The notes under the pieces were generated by a model that did no database searches, was not told the DNA's origin, and saw nothing but the letters and a program-made list of their open reading frames with translations. The position numbers and the translations under genes were made by a program. Positions 6,069 through 12,551 of a stretch of DNA of 12,551 nt are shown one piece after another. Each line of letters starts with the position of its first letter. Position 1 is the stretch's first letter. The DNA is from JAWVZB01 sp033722375 (lineage in GTDB: Bacteria > Actinomycetota > Nitriliruptoria > Nitriliruptorales > Nitriliruptoraceae), in the NCBI GenBank assembly GCA_033722375.1, contig JAWVZB010000090.1:1-12551 (forward strand). Direction: 5' to 3'.

Positions 6069-6434
6069 TCAACCCTCGATGGTGAGCGTGCCCTCCATGC
6101 CGGCCTGCCGATGGCCACGGATCGAGCAGTAGAACGTGTAGGTCCCCGGCTCGAGCGACAGTTCGCCCTCGCCGCCGCACTCGGCGACGGCAGTGTCGGT
6201 CTCCTCGATGAGGAGGTTGTGAGGCACCGCCCCGGCACAGGTCAGCTGGATGGTGAGGTCGCCGCTCGTGGCCGTGACGTCGTCGGGCAGGAACTCGAGC
6301 CGGTCGTTGCCGGTGATCTCGACGGAGCCGTCCTCGACGACCGCGGTCTGCGGAGCGTCGGAAGACGGCGACGACTCAGCGCACCCACCCACGAGGAGCA
6401 GGCTGGCCACGAGGAGGAGGTGGTGCACGCGCAT
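6069..6434 (-). CDS. Cupredoxin-domain lipoprotein with two extra cysteines
   Basis: Encodes 121 residues from the ATG at 6434, chosen because GAGG lies just upstream and a proper lipoprotein signal begins there. A longer in-frame reading from 6518 adds an implausible arginine- and proline-rich leader. The signal MRVHHLLLVASLLLVGGC gives lipidated Cys18. Copper ligands follow in cupredoxin order: His72 (VPHNL), Cys103 (TFYCSIRGH), His108 and Met113 (GHRQAGM). Cys66 and Cys86 flank the His72 strand and could form a disulfide; the neighbour lacks both. The protein ends soon after the last strand (EGTLTIEG). It probably acts outside the membrane in copper binding or electron transfer. It is transcribed towards its paralogue and away from the carboxylase alpha gene. 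Confidence 0.85.
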   Translation of the reverse strand: MRVHHLLLVASLLLVGGCAESSPSSDAPQTAVVEDGSVEITGNDRLEFLPDDVTATSGDLTIQLTCAGAVPHNLLIEETDTAVAECGGEGELSLEPGTYTFYCSIRGHRQAGMEGTLTIEG

Positions 6435-6481
6435 GGGACCTCGGGGGGGTCGGGTGCCAACGGGTCGAGAGGGTAGGGCGC

Positions 6482-6498
6482 GCGGGTGCGGCACCCGC
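6482..6498. promoter_or_regulatory. Operator-like palindrome between divergent genes
   Basis: GCGGGTGCGGCACCCGC is a perfect 8-base inverted repeat around one central base. It is too tight to form a hairpin, which suggests a dimeric protein site. It lies between the cupredoxin gene start (6434) and the carboxylase alpha start (6560), over the expected -35 region of a rightward -10 candidate at 6510. Short GCACCC direct repeats follow it. GC-rich palindromes can arise by chance at this base composition. Confidence 0.4.
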
Positions 6499-6509
6499 AC
6501 CCGCACGCC

Positions 6510-6515
6510 TACGCT
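6510..6515 (+). promoter_or_regulatory. Candidate -10 box for the carboxylase alpha gene
   Basis: TACGCT fits TANNNT and lies 44 bases before the GTG start at 6560. No good -35 box is visible; the position it would occupy overlaps the palindrome at 6482-6498. Confidence 0.3.
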
Positions 6516-6559
6516 CACGTGGCCCAGCGAGGCGCCCCTCGAACCGAAGGCCCACCCCC

Positions 6560-8353
6560 GTGTTCAGCTCCGTACTCGTCGCCAACCGCAGCGAGATCGC
6601 GATCCGCGTCATCCGTGCCTGCAAGGAACTCGGCGTCCGTGCCGTCGCGGTGTACAGCGAGGCCGACCGCGACGCCCCGCACGTTCGCTTCGCCGACGAG
6701 GCACACCTGATCGGACCCGCCCCCGCCAACGAGAGCTACCTCGTGATCGACAAGATCATCGAGGTGGCCCAGGAAGCCGGCGTCGACGCGATCCACCCCG
6801 GCTACGGGTTCCTGTCCGAGAACGCGGACTTCGCCGACGCGGTGCGCGAAGCGGGCCTGACCTTCGTCGGACCGCCGGCGGACGCGATCCGCAAGATGGG
6901 CGACAAGCTCTCGGCCCGCGCGGTCGCCCACGCCGCCGACGTGCCGGTCGTGCCCGGGACCGAGGAACCCACCGACGATCCCGACGAGGCGCTGGAGTTC
7001 GGCGAGGAACACGGATACCCGGTCGCGGTGAAGGCGATGTTCGGCGGTGGCGGGCGCGGGATGAAGGTCGTGCACAGCCCCGACGAGATGAAGGACGCGC
7101 TCGAAGCGGCGCGGCGCGAGGCGGAAGCGTCGTTCGGGCGGGGCGAGTGCTACCTCGAGAAGTACCTCGAGCGCCCTCGCCACGTCGAGATCCAGGTGCT
7201 CGGGGACCTCGACGGTCCGATGATCCACCTCGGCGAGAGGGATTGCTCGCTCCAGCGTCGTCATCAGAAGCTGGTCGAGGAAGCACCCGCGCCCGGCGTG
7301 TCCCCCGAGCTGCGGGAGCGGATCGGCGGGGCCGCCGTCCGCGTGGCCGAGGAGATGGGCTACCACAACGCCGGCACGTGCGAGTTCCTGCTGGCCGAGG
7401 ACGGCGAGACCTTCTACTTCCTCGAGATGAACACGCGGCTCCAGGTCGAACACCCCGTCACCGAGTGGATCACCGGCGTCGATCTCGTCCACGAGCAGCT
7501 CCGGATCGCCGCCGGCGACGGCATGAGCATCAGCCAGGACGACGTCGAGTTCCGTGGCCACGCGATCGAGTGCCGTCTCAACGCCGAAGACCCGGCCAAC
7601 AACTTCGTCCCCTCCCCCGGCCTGATCACCGAGTTCCGTCCTCCGCTGGGACCCTTCGTCCGCCTGGACACGACCGCGGAGCCGGGCTACGAGATCCCCC
7701 GCGCGTACGACTCGATGTTCGGCAAGCTCATCGTGTGGGGCGAGGACCGAGACATCGCCCGGATGCGGATGCGCCGGGCGCTCGAGGAGATGGTGGTCGA
7801 CGGCATCCCGTCCACCATCCCCTTCCACAAGCTCGCCATGGAGCACGAGCAGTTCGCCGCCGGGGAGCACTCCACCAAGTCCGTCGAGCAGGAGTGGGAC
7901 CTCTCCGGGCTCGAACCCTTCGGGCCGGCGGCCTCGGGCGACGGAGACGACGAGGAACCGAGCCGCGACGTCACCGTCGAGGTCGGCGGCCGCCGGTTCG
8001 ACGTACGCGTCTTCGGTGAGCTGGCAGCGGTCTCCGCAGGGGCGGGCGGCGACAGCAAGCTCCAACGTCGCAAGCGCACCGAGGGCGAGAAGAAGCAGCA
8101 CACGACAGCCGCTTCCGAGGACCTCGTGGCCCCGATGCAGGGCACGGTCGTCAAGTACGCGGTCGAGGAGGGCGACGAGGTGTCCGCCGGGGATCTCGTC
8201 GTCGTGCTCGAGGCCATGAAGATGGAGAACAACATCAACGCCCACCGGGCGGGGACCGTGACCGAGATCCCGTTCTCGGCCGGTGACGCCGTCGACAGCG
8301 GAGCGGTGCTCGCCCACATCGAGGGCGGCGGCACCGAGGATCCGACAGACTGA
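6560..8353 (+). CDS. accA: Acyl-CoA carboxylase alpha subunit (biotin carboxylase plus biotin carrier)
   Basis: A 597-residue AccA3/PccA-type protein that carboxylates its own biotin using ATP and bicarbonate and presents it to the beta subunit. The biotin-carboxylase domain starts at once (VLVANRSEIAIRVIRA, 5-20). It has IHPGYGFLSEN (78-88), the ATP-grasp glycine loop GGGGRGMK (162-169), ERDCSLQRRHQKLVEEAPAP, and EMNTRLQVEHPVTE from residue 289. A lysine-rich, poorly conserved linker follows. The C-terminal biotinyl domain carries EAMKMEN with acceptor Lys554. The GTG at 6560 has GAAGG about ten bases upstream. BirA encoded at 1277-2044 should biotinylate it, and the beta and epsilon subunits encoded at 2130-3904 are the obvious partners, although the genes are 2.7 kb apart. 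Confidence 0.95.
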   Translation: MFSSVLVANRSEIAIRVIRACKELGVRAVAVYSEADRDAPHVRFADEAHLIGPAPANESYLVIDKIIEVAQEAGVDAIHPGYGFLSENADFADAVREAGLTFVGPPADAIRKMGDKLSARAVAHAADVPVVPGTEEPTDDPDEALEFGEEHGYPVAVKAMFGGGGRGMKVVHSPDEMKDALEAARREAEASFGRGECYLEKYLERPRHVEIQVLGDLDGPMIHLGERDCSLQRRHQKLVEEAPAPGVSPELRERIGGAAVRVAEEMGYHNAGTCEFLLAEDGETFYFLEMNTRLQVEHPVTEWITGVDLVHEQLRIAAGDGMSISQDDVEFRGHAIECRLNAEDPANNFVPSPGLITEFRPPLGPFVRLDTTAEPGYEIPRAYDSMFGKLIVWGEDRDIARMRMRRALEEMVVDGIPSTIPFHKLAMEHEQFAAGEHSTKSVEQEWDLSGLEPFGPAASGDGDDEEPSRDVTVEVGGRRFDVRVFGELAAVSAGAGGDSKLQRRKRTEGEKKQHTTAASEDLVAPMQGTVVKYAVEEGDEVSAGDLVVVLEAMKMENNINAHRAGTVTEIPFSAGDAVDSGAVLAHIEGGGTEDPTD

Positions 8354-8441
8354 TCGTCAGGGTCGCGACGGGGCACTGAGCCGGCACGGTCAGGCCACCT
8401 CGCGTTCTGTCCCCCGGTCGTTCGACGATGTCCCGCGGCTG

Positions 8442-8462
8442 CACCCCTCGTTCGTAGGGGTG
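8442..8462 (+). terminator. Stem-loop after the carboxylase alpha gene
   Basis: CACCCCT (8442-8448) pairs perfectly with AGGGGTG (8456-8462) across a seven-base loop, about 90 bases after the alpha stop and 77 bases before the transporter start. Only a weak T-rich run (TTCGCGTT) follows, so it may be a terminator of the T-poor type found in high-GC bacteria, or a leader hairpin of the transporter mRNA. No riboswitch fold was recognised in this 185-base gap. Confidence 0.4.
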
Positions 8463-8538
8463 TTCGCGTTGAGGGGGCCCAGCGAGCCGCTCCAACGTGG
8501 CTGGCGAGACACGTGCCCCGAGAGCGAGGACGACCACG

Positions 8539-10527
8539 ATGACGGTCCGGCGCATCGGCACGACCGCCGCCGCGGCGCTGCTGGTTCTGGCGGTGCTGCT
8601 CCCGGGAGTGGCGTCGGCGCAGAGCCCCTCCCCTTCCTCGAGCCCAGCCGACGTGACCCAGGGCGAGGGCGACCGGGGCACGATCACGCTGTGGCGAGGC
8701 ACCTGGAACAGCGTCAAGATCAACAGTGAGATCGCCGCGTTCATCCTCGCTCACGGCTACGGCTACACCGTCGAGCAGGTCGACGTGTCCGTGTCCATCA
8801 TGCAGCAGGCGCTGACCAGCGGGCGCGTCGACGCGGCCCTCGAGCTGTGGTGCATCAACCGCCAGGACTGGTGCACGCAGAACCTCGGCGACGAGGACGG
8901 CCAGCCGCTCACCGATCTCGGTCCGATCTACAAGGATTCGACTCAGGGCTGGTACGTCCCGGCCTACGTGGTCCAGGGCGAGGATGCCCCGGCCGCCGGC
9001 CTGGAGAGCGTCGGTCAGCTCGGCGAGTACGCCGACGTGTTCGCGGATCCGGCGAACCCGGGGAAGGGCCGGCTCCTCGCGGGCGTCACCGGCTGGGCGA
9101 TCACCAAGGACAACCGCGTCAAGCTGTCGGCCTACGGGCTCCAGGACGCCTACACCGTCCAGACCGTGGGCTCACAGGCAGCCCTCGACTCCGCGATCGT
9201 CGGGGCGATCCAGCAGCAGGACCCGATCCTGACCTACTACTACTCGCCGACCTGGATCCTCGGGAAGTACGACCTGGTCAAGCTCGACGAGCCCGAGTGG
9301 ACCGAGGAGTGCGAGCAGGCCCGCGATCAGGCCAAGCAGGAGCAGGATCCGCCCTACACCGACGTCACCGATCAGGCCGCCTGCGCCTTCCGGACCACCG
9401 ACATCCACGTGGGCGCCAACGACTCGTTCGTCGATCGGTTCCCCGACGCTGCGACCTTCCTCGAGAGCATGGACGTCGGGCTGAACCCGATCGCCGAGGC
9501 GGCCGCCTACATGAAGACTGAGAGCGTGACACCCGATCAGGCCGCGCTCCGCTACCTCCGGCAGCACCCCGACCGGTGGCGTCAGTGGGTACCCGATGAT
9601 GTCGCCGAGAAGGTCGCGGCCGCACTCGAGTCCAGCGGGGAGTCCACGCCGACGTCTCTCGGCGACTGGTTCGTGAACTTCCCCGAGACCGTCATCCCGC
9701 TCGAGGACTGGGCGTCCGACGGTGTGAACGCCTTCGTGGACGCCACCGGCGCGTTCTTCGGAACCATCTCCGACGGGCTCACGTTCGCGGTGGCGCAGGT
9801 CCAGCAGTTCCTGCTGTGGCTGCCGTGGATCCTCATCGTTGCCCTGTTCGGCGGGCTCGCCTGGTGGGTCGGCGACTGGAAGCTCGCGCTCGGGACGGCC
9901 GCAGGGTTCGCGCTGCTCGGGCTCCTCGGGGTCTGGGACGAGTCCATGCGCACACTCGCCCTGATCATCTTCGCCACCGCCATCTCGGTGGGGATCGGGA
10001 TCCCGACGGGCATCGCCATGGCCCGCAACTCCGCTCTCGAGACCGCGGTACGGCCGGTGCTGGACTTCATGCAGACGATGCCCGCGTTCGTCTACCTCGT
10101 GCCGGCCGTCATCCTGTTCTCGATCGGCCAGGTCCCCGCGCTCGTGGCGACCATCATCTACGCCACGCCACCTGTGGTGCGGCTGACCAACCACGGGATC
10201 AGACAGGTCCGCGAGGACGCCGTCGAAGCCGCCGAGGCCTTCGGTTCGACACCGCGCCAGACCCTCCGGAAGATCCAGCTTCCCCTCGCCTTCCCGACCA
10301 TCATGGCCGGCATCAACCAGACCGTGATGATGGCGCTCGCCATGGTGGTCATCGCCTCGCTGGTGGGCGCGTCCGGACTCGGCGGCGTGGTGCTGACCGG
10401 GTTGCAGAACCTCAACGTCGGCCTCGCGTTCGTCGGTGGTCTCGGCATCGTGATCCTGGCCATGATCATCGACCGCATCACACAGGCCGCGGGACGCGGT
10501 GACGTCGACGAAGGAGCGCCGGCATGA
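8539..10527 (+). CDS. Quaternary-amine ABC importer: binding protein fused to permease (ProX-ProW)
   Basis: A 662-residue fusion. Residues 1-27 are a signal peptide with cleavage after ASA. A Ser/Pro-rich linker follows, then an OpuAC/ProX-type binding domain (about 42-345) with the family hallmark YYYSPTWILGKYDLVKLDEP. The C-terminal half is a ProW-like permease with about six membrane spans starting near residue 424. It has the DFMQTMPAFVYLVP segment and the EAA loop EAAEAFGSTPRQTLRKIQLP from residue 563, which docks the ATPase. The predicted substrate is glycine betaine, proline betaine or a similar osmolyte. Four cysteines (105, 112, 258, 282) lie in the external domain and may form two disulfides. 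I chose the ATG at 8539 because the signal peptide starts there and GAGGA is eight bases upstream. It overlaps the ATPase gene as ATGA. Confidence 0.9.
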   Translation: MTVRRIGTTAAAALLVLAVLLPGVASAQSPSPSSSPADVTQGEGDRGTITLWRGTWNSVKINSEIAAFILAHGYGYTVEQVDVSVSIMQQALTSGRVDAALELWCINRQDWCTQNLGDEDGQPLTDLGPIYKDSTQGWYVPAYVVQGEDAPAAGLESVGQLGEYADVFADPANPGKGRLLAGVTGWAITKDNRVKLSAYGLQDAYTVQTVGSQAALDSAIVGAIQQQDPILTYYYSPTWILGKYDLVKLDEPEWTEECEQARDQAKQEQDPPYTDVTDQAACAFRTTDIHVGANDSFVDRFPDAATFLESMDVGLNPIAEAAAYMKTESVTPDQAALRYLRQHPDRWRQWVPDDVAEKVAAALESSGESTPTSLGDWFVNFPETVIPLEDWASDGVNAFVDATGAFFGTISDGLTFAVAQVQQFLLWLPWILIVALFGGLAWWVGDWKLALGTAAGFALLGLLGVWDESMRTLALIIFATAISVGIGIPTGIAMARNSALETAVRPVLDFMQTMPAFVYLVPAVILFSIGQVPALVATIIYATPPVVRLTNHGIRQVREDAVEAAEAFGSTPRQTLRKIQLPLAFPTIMAGINQTVMMALAMVVIASLVGASGLGGVVLTGLQNLNVGLAFVGGLGIVILAMIIDRITQAAGRGDVDEGAPA

Positions 10528-11813
10528 GCGACCATGAGCCGCACGCGGACGAGCAGGCACAGGCCGGCGACGGTCAGGATGCCAAGGTCCGGACCAGGGG
10601 CCTCACGAAGGTCTTCGGAAGCCGGACCGACGATGCCCTCGCCATGGCCGATCAGGGGGCGACACAGGAGGAGATCCTCAACGAGACCGGCGCCACGATC
10701 GCGGTCCGGGACGTCGACCTCGACATCCCGGCACACCGGATCTTCGCCGTCATGGGCCTGTCCGGCAGCGGCAAGTCGACCCTGCTGCGCTGCCTCAACC
10801 GGCTGATCGAGCCGACACAGGGCACGGTCGAGATCGACGGCGAAGACGTCACGGCGATGGACGACGAAGCACTGCGAGACCTCCGCCGCCGCAAGCTCGG
10901 CATGGTGTTCCAACACTTCGGACTCTGGTCGCACCGCACCGTCCTCGACAACGTCGCCTACGGACTCGAGATCCAGGGCGTCGGCGAACAGGAACGGCAC
11001 GAACGCGCGATGGAGGTCATCGAAACCGTTGGCCTCGACGGGTGGGAGGACAGCCTCCCTGACTCGCTGTCCGGCGGGATGCAACAGCGGGTCGGTCTCG
11101 CACGAGCGTTGGCGATCGATCCCGACATCCTGCTGATGGACGAGCCGTTCTCGGCCCTCGACCCGCTGGTCCGCCGCGACATGCAGGAGGAGCTGCTCGA
11201 CCTCCAGGAGAACGTGCAGAAGACCATCGTCTTCATCACTCACGACCTCGACGAGGCCATCAAGCTCGGATCCCAGATGGCGATCATGAAGGCCGGACGG
11301 ATCATCCAGACCGGCACGCCCGAGGAGATCCTCCGCGATCCCGAGGACGAGTACGTCGCATCGTTCGTCGAGGACGTCGACCCGTCGCGGATCCTCCGGG
11401 CCCAGGACGTCATGGAGGAGCCGGCCGAGGTCGTCCGTCCCGGCCACGCGCCCCGCGTGGCGCTGCGCATGATGGACAAGGAGGGCCTGTCCACCGCCTG
11501 GGTCGTGAACGAAGACGGTCGCCTCCGCGGTCTCGTGACCGCCGACGGTGCAGCGGACGCTGCCGACCGGGGCGTCGACGACATCGCCGACATGGACCCC
11601 GTCGATCCCGCCACGGCCCCACCCGACACCCCTCTCCGCGACCTCATCGACCGTGCCGCCGACGAGCCCTACCCCATCGCGATCGTGGACGAGGACGGCC
11701 GGTTCGTGGGCTTCACCGCCTGGGTCTCGATCGTCCGCGGCCTCGCGGAGTCCCACGGGAACGGCGGCGGCCCGTCGCCTGAGCGGACGGAGGAGCAGAC
11801 CGCCGAGGTCTGA
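10524..11813 (+). CDS. proV: Glycine betaine/proline ABC transporter ATPase with CBS domains (ProV/OpuAA)
   Basis: A 429-residue ATPase that powers the fused permease encoded just upstream. The ProV-specific insertion before the core strand (QEEILNETGATIAVRDV, 48-64) is present. Walker A is GLSGSGKST (78-86), the ABC signature LSGGMQQ (182-188), and Walker B DILLMDEP (201-208), followed by the H-loop ITHDLDEA. From about residue 290 there are two CBS domains (AQDVMEEPAEVVRPG... and DTPLRDLIDRAADE...). In OpuA-type transporters these gate transport by ionic strength and can bind cyclic di-AMP, which makes osmotic control likely here. The ATG at 10524 has AAGGAG seven bases upstream and overlaps the permease stop as ATGA, so expression is coupled. 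The C-terminal 15 residues are acidic and probably flexible. Confidence 0.95.
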   Translation: MSDHEPHADEQAQAGDGQDAKVRTRGLTKVFGSRTDDALAMADQGATQEEILNETGATIAVRDVDLDIPAHRIFAVMGLSGSGKSTLLRCLNRLIEPTQGTVEIDGEDVTAMDDEALRDLRRRKLGMVFQHFGLWSHRTVLDNVAYGLEIQGVGEQERHERAMEVIETVGLDGWEDSLPDSLSGGMQQRVGLARALAIDPDILLMDEPFSALDPLVRRDMQEELLDLQENVQKTIVFITHDLDEAIKLGSQMAIMKAGRIIQTGTPEEILRDPEDEYVASFVEDVDPSRILRAQDVMEEPAEVVRPGHAPRVALRMMDKEGLSTAWVVNEDGRLRGLVTADGAADAADRGVDDIADMDPVDPATAPPDTPLRDLIDRAADEPYPIAIVDEDGRFVGFTAWVSIVRGLAESHGNGGGPSPERTEEQTAEV

Positions 11814-11831
11814 CCCCGCCGTCCACAACCT

Positions 11832-11851
11832 GACGAGGGATGTCCTTCGTC
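11832..11851 (+). terminator. Possible stem-loop terminator of the transporter operon
   Basis: GACGAGGG (11832-11839) pairs with CCTTCGTC (11844-11851), with one G-U pair and a four-base loop, 18 bases after the ATPase stop. No T tract follows. It partly overlaps the expected -35 region of the next promoter, so its role is uncertain. Confidence 0.35.
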
Positions 11852-11868
11852 GCGCCCCGCCCCTCGCC

Positions 11869-11874
11869 TATGCT
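11869..11874 (+). promoter_or_regulatory. -10 box of the helicase promoter
   Basis: TATGCT fits the TANNNT pattern and lies 31 bases before the GTG start. Its last base is the first base of the SOS box, so LexA bound there would block RNA polymerase. The -35 region 17 bases upstream (TTCGTC) is weak. Confidence 0.5.
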
Positions 11875-11889
11875 CGAACGGACGTTCGA
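11874..11889. promoter_or_regulatory. LexA-binding SOS box (perfect palindrome) before the helicase gene
   Basis: TCGAACGGACGTTCGA matches TCGAAC-N4-GTTCGA at all 12 specified bases. It abuts a -10 box on its left and ends 15 bases before the GTG start of a helicase gene, so direct LexA repression of that gene is the simplest reading. It is the second perfect copy in the window after 133-148. Confidence 0.9.
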
Positions 11890-11904
11890 TGCCGAGGAGG
11901 TGAC

Positions 11905-12551
11905 GTGGGGCTCCAGACGGTCGCGCCCCGCAGCGGGCCGCTCGCCGGCCTGTCACTGCTGCCGTGGCAGGTGGACGCGTTCACCGCCTGGGCGCTCGAG
12001 GGCAGCCGCGGGATCGTCGAGGCGGTCACCGGTACCGGCAAGACCCGTCTGGCGATCGCCGCGACTCGGGCGTGTCTCTCCAACGGGGGACAGGTGCTCG
12101 TGCTGGTGCCGACGCTGGAGCTGCAGAACCAGTGGGTGCGCGAGCTACGCGAACACGTTCCTGGCGTGCCGGTGGGCCGGCTCGGGGGCGGGCACGACGA
12201 CGACCTCCACGAGCGCCCGGTCGTGGTCGCCACGCCCCACTCGGCCGCCAAGCTGCCGATCGAGCCGAGGGGGCTCGGGCTGCTCGTGGCCGACGAGGCG
12301 CACCGCTACGGCGCCCCGACCTGGGGCACGGCACTCAAGGAGCGGTTCCAGATGCGGTTGGCGCTGACCGCCACCTACGAACGCAACGACACCGGGATCG
12401 AGGACGTGCTCGGCCCCTACTTCGGCGGGGTCGTGTTCCGCTACGGCTACGACCGCGCCGTCCCGGACGGCGTGGTGGCACCCTTCCGCGTGGCCTTCGT
12501 CGGCACTGCCCTCGAGGGCGAGGAGCAGCGCGCCTACGACCGACTCGACCA
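11905..12551 (+). CDS. SF2 DEAD/DEAH-box (XPB-like) helicase, N-terminal part
   Basis: The first 215 residues of a helicase that continues past the right edge. Helicase motifs begin almost at once: LPWQVDAFTAWALEG (19-33) as the Q-motif-like region, Walker A AVTGTGKT (40-47), PTLELQNQW (69-77) as motif Ia, DEAH (130-133) as motif II, and LTATYER (154-160) as motif III. The spacing and the PTLELQNQW and LTATYER forms resemble XPB/Rad25-type and related bacterial repair helicases rather than RNA helicases, but the C-terminal half is missing. It would use ATP to move along or unwind nucleic acid, probably in DNA repair given the SOS box 15 bases upstream. The GTG at 11905 is preceded by GAGGAGGTGA. 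Confidence 0.85.
   Translation, partial: MGLQTVAPRSGPLAGLSLLPWQVDAFTAWALEGSRGIVEAVTGTGKTRLAIAATRACLSNGGQVLVLVPTLELQNQWVRELREHVPGVPVGRLGGGHDDDLHERPVVVATPHSAAKLPIEPRGLGLLVADEAHRYGAPTWGTALKERFQMRLALTATYERNDTGIEDVLGPYFGGVVFRYGYDRAVPDGVVAPFRVAFVGTALEGEEQRAYDRLD

Noticed and set aside
6515..8317. Long minus-strand open frame opposite the carboxylase alpha gene
   Set aside because: Same high-GC mirror effect; the plus-strand product is an unambiguous biotin carboxylase.
8354..8538. Possible riboswitch in the leader of the transporter operon
   Set aside because: Apart from one 7-bp hairpin no conserved riboswitch core or junction could be made out.
9172..11828. Two long minus-strand frames opposite the transporter genes
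   Set aside because: Both overlap conserved permease and ATPase genes and give low-complexity translations.
1..12551. CRISPR array, tRNA, rRNA, insertion sequence or prophage
   Set aside because: No regularly spaced repeats, tRNA folds, transposase motifs or terminal inverted repeats were seen on either strand.

Overview
The window is about 70% G+C. It uses GTG starts freely and carries two perfect copies of the SOS box TCGAAC-N4-GTTCGA, the LexA operator type of Actinomycetota and Bacillota. It also has the actinobacterial order biotin ligase / acyl-CoA carboxylase beta / epsilon. Together these point to a high-GC actinomycete. A deep-branching or halotolerant lineage such as Nitriliruptoria or Acidimicrobiia is possible, because the proteins are acidic and a betaine-type transporter is present, but the genus cannot be fixed from the sequence.

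Layout. 1-325: no complete gene, but a leftward promoter with an SOS box that probably serves a gene running off the left edge. 326-1185: a GNAT acetyltransferase facing a TfoX-N protein. 1277-4226: leftward birA, then divergent and rightward accD/pccB (GTGA-coupled to an epsilon subunit), then a small membrane protein. 4318-5422: a single-domain cyclic-nucleotide-binding protein tail-to-tail with a Crp/Fnr regulator, whose best-supported start is CTG. 5497-6434: two leftward cupredoxin lipoproteins. 6560-8353: the biotin-carboxylase/biotin-carrier alpha subunit. 8539-11813: a two-gene quaternary-amine (glycine betaine/proline-type) ABC importer, made of a binding-protein/permease fusion and a CBS-domain ATPase coupled by ATGA. 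11905 to the right edge: the N-terminal part of an SF2 helicase directly behind a second SOS box.

How the genes work together. The birA, accD, accE and accA products make and biotinylate an acyl-CoA (probably propionyl-CoA) carboxylase supplying malonyl- or methylmalonyl-CoA. The cyclic-nucleotide-binding pair and the two extracytoplasmic copper-type lipoproteins sit inside this carboxylase neighbourhood. The transporter is an osmoprotection unit. The two ends are linked by a shared LexA operator. No CRISPR array, tRNA, rRNA or insertion sequence was seen.

The items most worth following are the two perfect SOS boxes with their undetermined targets, the CTG-start Crp regulator, the 10-bp hairpin and Crp-like dyad in front of the cyclic-nucleotide-binding gene, and the two-cupredoxin lipoprotein module. 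I did not find convincing evidence of a wholly new system.
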